Source: Burkholderia ubonensis subsp. mesacidophila (lineage in GTDB: Bacteria; Pseudomonadota; Gammaproteobacteria; Burkholderiales; Burkholderiaceae). Taken from it: a stretch of DNA of 64,000 nucleotides. The DNA is taken from positions 682,001-746,000 of the forward strand of contig NZ_CP020737.1 of the NCBI RefSeq assembly GCF_002097715.1, read 5' to 3'. A program made the position numbers and the translations under genes. Positions 61,936-64,000 of the stretch are shown in pieces; position 1 is the first letter of the stretch; every line of letters starts with the position of its first letter. The notes under the pieces are model-generated. The model did no database searches, had not been told where the DNA came from, and saw only the letters and a program-made list of their open reading frames with translations.

Positions 61936-62622
61936 TCACTTCATCGGCGCTTCCGCGATCCGCATGTAATCCGCGATCCGGCGCCCTTCCATGTCCGGAA
62001 ACTGCTCGTGCACGGTGATGTCGCCCATCCGCGCGATGTCGAAGGTGCGAAAGTCGTCGCGCAGCTCGCACCACGCGCCGATCGTCCAGCGCCCGCCCCA
62101 GTACACGAGCCCGAGCGGCCACACGCGGCGCTGTGTGTTCGCGCCGAGGCGGTCGCGATACGCGAAGCTGACGACGTGCCGCGTGTCCACCGCCTGATGG
62201 ATCGCATCGACCTTCGCGCAGAACGCCGCGTCGATGTGGAACGACGGCGCGAACACCGGCAGGCGGTCGAGCGCGGTGCGCTTGTCGGCCGGCATCGCCG
62301 ACGCGATCTTCGCGAGCGCCGAACGGGCGCCGCCCGCGAAGCGCGCGCCGCCCCACGTCTCGAGCATCCGCGCGCCGGCGGCGAGCGCCGCGAGCTCCTC
62401 CGCGGTGAAGGTGAGCGGCGGCAGGCTCGCGTTGCGGTTCAGCCGGTAGCCGATGCCGGCCTCGCCTTCGATCGGCACCCCTGACAGCTGCAGGTCGCGC
62501 ACGTCGCGGTATACGGTGCGCGGCGACACCGACAGCCAGTCGGCCAGCTGCTGCGCGGTCGTCAGGCGACGCCCGCGCAGCAGCTCGGCGATCTGGAACA
62601 GGCGATCGGCACGACGCGTCAT
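61936..62622 (-). CDS. YafY/PafC-type WYL-domain transcription regulator
   Basis: A 228-residue regulator with an N-terminal helix-turn-helix (RRLTTAQQLADWLSVSPRTV near 18-37, then YRDVRDLQLSGVPI) and a WYL-type effector domain (VVSFAYRDRLGANTQRRVWP near 148, WTIGAWCELRDDFRTF near 178). It probably responds to a small ligand or nucleic acid. It lies 74 bp downstream of the VOC gene on the same strand and may be co-transcribed with it. Confidence 0.88.
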   Translation of the reverse strand: MTRRADRLFQIAELLRGRRLTTAQQLADWLSVSPRTVYRDVRDLQLSGVPIEGEAGIGYRLNRNASLPPLTFTAEELAALAAGARMLETWGGARFAGGARSALAKIASAMPADKRTALDRLPVFAPSFHIDAAFCAKVDAIHQAVDTRHVVSFAYRDRLGANTQRRVWPLGLVYWGGRWTIGAWCELRDDFRTFDIARMGDITVHEQFPDMEGRRIADYMRIAEAPMK

Positions 62623-62695
62623 GGCTGCACCTCTATTCCGTCAAAAGCGGCGACACCGCGATGATAGCGCCGCGCCCGCCGCCCGGTGGACGCCG

Positions 62696-63094
62696 TCAGT
62701 GGCATTTCGGCGCGTGCAGGCCGACGCGGTTGCCTTCGGTATCGATCAGGTACCCGATGTAACCGTAGTTGTTCGGCAGCTCGACGACGGAGCCCTGCAC
62801 GATGCCGCCCGCGCGCTTCGCGCGGTCGAGCGCCGCGACGACCGAATCGCCCGCGTTCAGGTAGACGAGCACGCCGGTCGCGCTCGGCTTCATCTGCTGC
62901 GGGTCGTAGACGATGCTGCCGCCGGTGGCCGACGCTTCATGGCCGAACACGGCCATCGGCACGCCGCCGATCACGTCGCGATGCAGCGTCGTCTGCAGCA
63001 CGGTTTCGTAAAAGCGGATCGCGCGGTCGAAATCGATGGACGGAATGTCGAACCAGGCGATTGCGCGTTCCAGGGTTGCGGTTGCTGACGTCAT
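62696..63094 (-). CDS. VOC (glyoxalase/bleomycin-resistance-like) family protein
   Basis: A 132-residue protein with the paired beta-alpha-beta units of vicinal-oxygen-chelate proteins. AIAWFDIPSIDFDRAIRFYE at the start, GVLVYLNAGDSVVAAL near 78 and IGYLIDTEGNRVGLH near 115 are typical. It may be a dioxygenase-like or ligand-binding protein; the substrate is unknown. AAGGAG is well placed before the ATG. It is divergent from an ArsR gene across about 160 bp containing a strong palindrome. Confidence 0.88.
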   Translation of the reverse strand: MTSATATLERAIAWFDIPSIDFDRAIRFYETVLQTTLHRDVIGGVPMAVFGHEASATGGSIVYDPQQMKPSATGVLVYLNAGDSVVAALDRAKRAGGIVQGSVVELPNNYGYIGYLIDTEGNRVGLHAPKCH

Positions 63095-63210
63095 GACGAG
63101 CTCCTTGTTCGTTCGGGTTCTGTGTGGAAACCAGCCTTGCATTGCGCCGGGATTGCAGTGTGAGCGGGGGCTGCTGACACCGTATTGTCAGTAGTGTTGT
63201 CACCCTTTAC

Positions 63211-63230
63211 ATGCAACCATTTGGTTGCAT
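63211..63230. promoter_or_regulatory. Operator-like palindrome upstream of the ArsR gene
   Basis: ATGCAACCA-TT-TGGTTGCAT is a perfect 9-bp inverted repeat in the A/T-rich gap, 26 bp before the ArsR start. It resembles the operators of ArsR repressors paired with SRPBCC genes. A smaller TGACA-N6-TGTCA repeat lies upstream at 63175-63190. Confidence 0.72.
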
Positions 63231-63256
63231 AATAAACGCAACGACCCAGGAGCGGA

Positions 63257-63589
63257 ATGGATCTTGTTTTCAAGGCGCTGGCCGACACCACGCGCCGTCA
63301 ACTGCTCGACCTGCTGCATGCGACGAACGGCCAGACGCTGTCCGAGCTGTGTGACGGCCTAGCGATGAGCCGCCAGGCAGTGAGCAAGCATCTCGCGCTG
63401 CTCGAGGCCGCGAATCTGGTCGCGACGGTGTGGCGTGGCCGGGAGAAGCTGCACTACCTGAATCCGGTGCCGATCCACGACATCGCGGAACGCTGGATCG
63501 GCAAGTTCGAGCGTCAGCGTCTGCGGGCGCTGGCGGATCTCAAGCGCGGGCTCGAAGCGGCCCGCGAAACGGGAACAGATGATGAGTAA
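63257..63589 (+). CDS. ArsR family regulator
   Basis: A 110-residue winged-helix repressor with FKALADTTRRQLLDLLHATN at the start and the recognition helix LAMSRQAVSKHLALLEAANL near 39-58. No metal-binding CxC is present, so it is of the non-metal subgroup often paired with AHSA1/SRPBCC genes. Its end overlaps the following gene by about eight bases. Autoregulation through the upstream palindrome is likely. Confidence 0.93.
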   Translation: MDLVFKALADTTRRQLLDLLHATNGQTLSELCDGLAMSRQAVSKHLALLEAANLVATVWRGREKLHYLNPVPIHDIAERWIGKFERQRLRALADLKRGLEAARETGTDDE

Positions 63590-64000
63590 CCCCGCTTTTG
63601 TGTACGTGAGGTTCATTGCATCGACGCCCGAGCGCGTGTTCGATGCGCTGACCAATGCCGAGCTGACGAACGACTACTGGGTGCGGCATCGCAACGCGTC
63701 GCCCGACTGGCGACCGGGTTCGCGCTGGGAGCATCAGGACTACGACGATCCGTCGCGCGTCGACCTCGTCGACGATGTCGACGAGGTCGTCGAGCACGAT
63801 CCGCCGCGCCGGCTCGTCGTCACGTGGCGCGCGCCGTCGGGGGAGGGCGAGGAATCGCGCGTGACCTACGTCGTCGAGCCGCACGAAGGCGTCGTGAAGC
63901 TGACCGTCACACACGACGGGCTCGTGCCGGGCTCGGAGATGGATCGCGGGATTCGCGGCGGATGGCCGGTCGTGCTGTCGAGCATCAAGACGCTGCTCGA
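63582..64000 (+). CDS. SRPBCC (AHSA1-type START domain) protein, cut by window end
   Basis: Open to the end of the window, so the C-terminus is missing; about 139 residues are visible. YVRFIASTPERVFDALTN at the start, HRNASPDWRPGSRWEHQD near 38 and VTWRAPSGEGEESRVTYVVE near 86 match AHSA1-like SRPBCC domains, which bind hydrophobic ligands. It overlaps the ArsR gene, forming the familiar ArsR-SRPBCC pair. One of two adjacent ATGs is used; the first would begin three bases earlier. Confidence 0.9.
   Translation, partial: MSNPAFVYVRFIASTPERVFDALTNAELTNDYWVRHRNASPDWRPGSRWEHQDYDDPSRVDLVDDVDEVVEHDPPRRLVVTWRAPSGEGEESRVTYVVEPHEGVVKLTVTHDGLVPGSEMDRGIRGGWPVVLSSIKTLL

Overview
The window is about 64 kb of GC-rich DNA (roughly two thirds G+C by eye) with densely packed, long ORFs. 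Gene content and order point to a main chromosome of Burkholderia, most likely the Burkholderia cepacia complex. Supporting evidence is the order leuS-lptE-holA-proA, dusB-fis-purH with ruvC-ruvA-ruvB, the edd-eda-gluconate cluster under HexR, the three-gene pntAA-pntAB-pntB set, rplM-rpsI-erpA, and an rnpB that begins and ends with the betaproteobacterial pairing arms. I see no prophage, CRISPR array, complete insertion sequence, tRNA or rRNA gene.

Layout. 1-2.9 kb: end of a C4-dicarboxylate transporter and two allantoin-catabolism genes. 3-9.8 kb: fur divergent from bamE, dapB, an ExbB/ExbD pair, leuS and lptE. 9.8-12.7 kb: holA, proA, hemJ. 12.8-18.6 kb: hexR divergent from the Entner-Doudoroff genes edd-eda, followed by gluconate permease and kinase, with two matching HexR-like operators between hexR and edd. 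18.6-21 kb: a TetR regulator divergent from an FAD amine oxidase, with a palindrome-rich shared promoter region. 21-24 kb: purB and a NarK-type nitrate transporter. 24.4-30.2 kb: a LysR regulator, glutamate dehydrogenase and the GltIJKL glutamate/aspartate ABC transporter, giving a nitrogen and glutamate block. 30.3-37.9 kb: a class II amidotransferase, pyrC, a DUF3025 gene, rnpB, an OsmC protein, a candidate small RNA, a small exported protein, ribosomal proteins L13 and S9, erpA and anmK. 38-45.4 kb: tyrS-dtd-phosphatase, an unusual ParB-like lipoprotein, an MpaB-like protein and ruvCAB. 45.6-55.2 kb: purH, fis, dusB, a UbiH-type monooxygenase, pepP, a GST, a membrane-anchored glutamate-synthase-like protein, and a quinone reductase divergent from an HxlR regulator. 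55.3-60.1 kb: mnmA-nudJ and the transhydrogenase operon. 60.3-62 kb: three poorly characterised genes of lower GC, one apparently frameshifted. 61.9-64 kb: WYL, VOC, ArsR and SRPBCC genes.

Most genes are housekeeping. The features most worth a second look are non-coding. (1) A 287-bp element between ruvA and ruvB is built from nested perfect inverted repeats: a 31-bp outer stem enclosing 18-bp and 21-bp stems that abut it, so the sequence could fold into a cloverleaf or cruciform. (2) A free-standing unit of about 92 nt at 34.64-34.73 kb has a strong promoter, a terminator and a hairpin loop that carries an anti-Shine-Dalgarno-like CTCCTCCT. (3) A terminator-like attenuator lies between gltI and gltJ. 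(4) Several clean operator palindromes lie next to the regulators likely to bind them. Calls rest on reading the sequence and recalling protein families; no database search was run.
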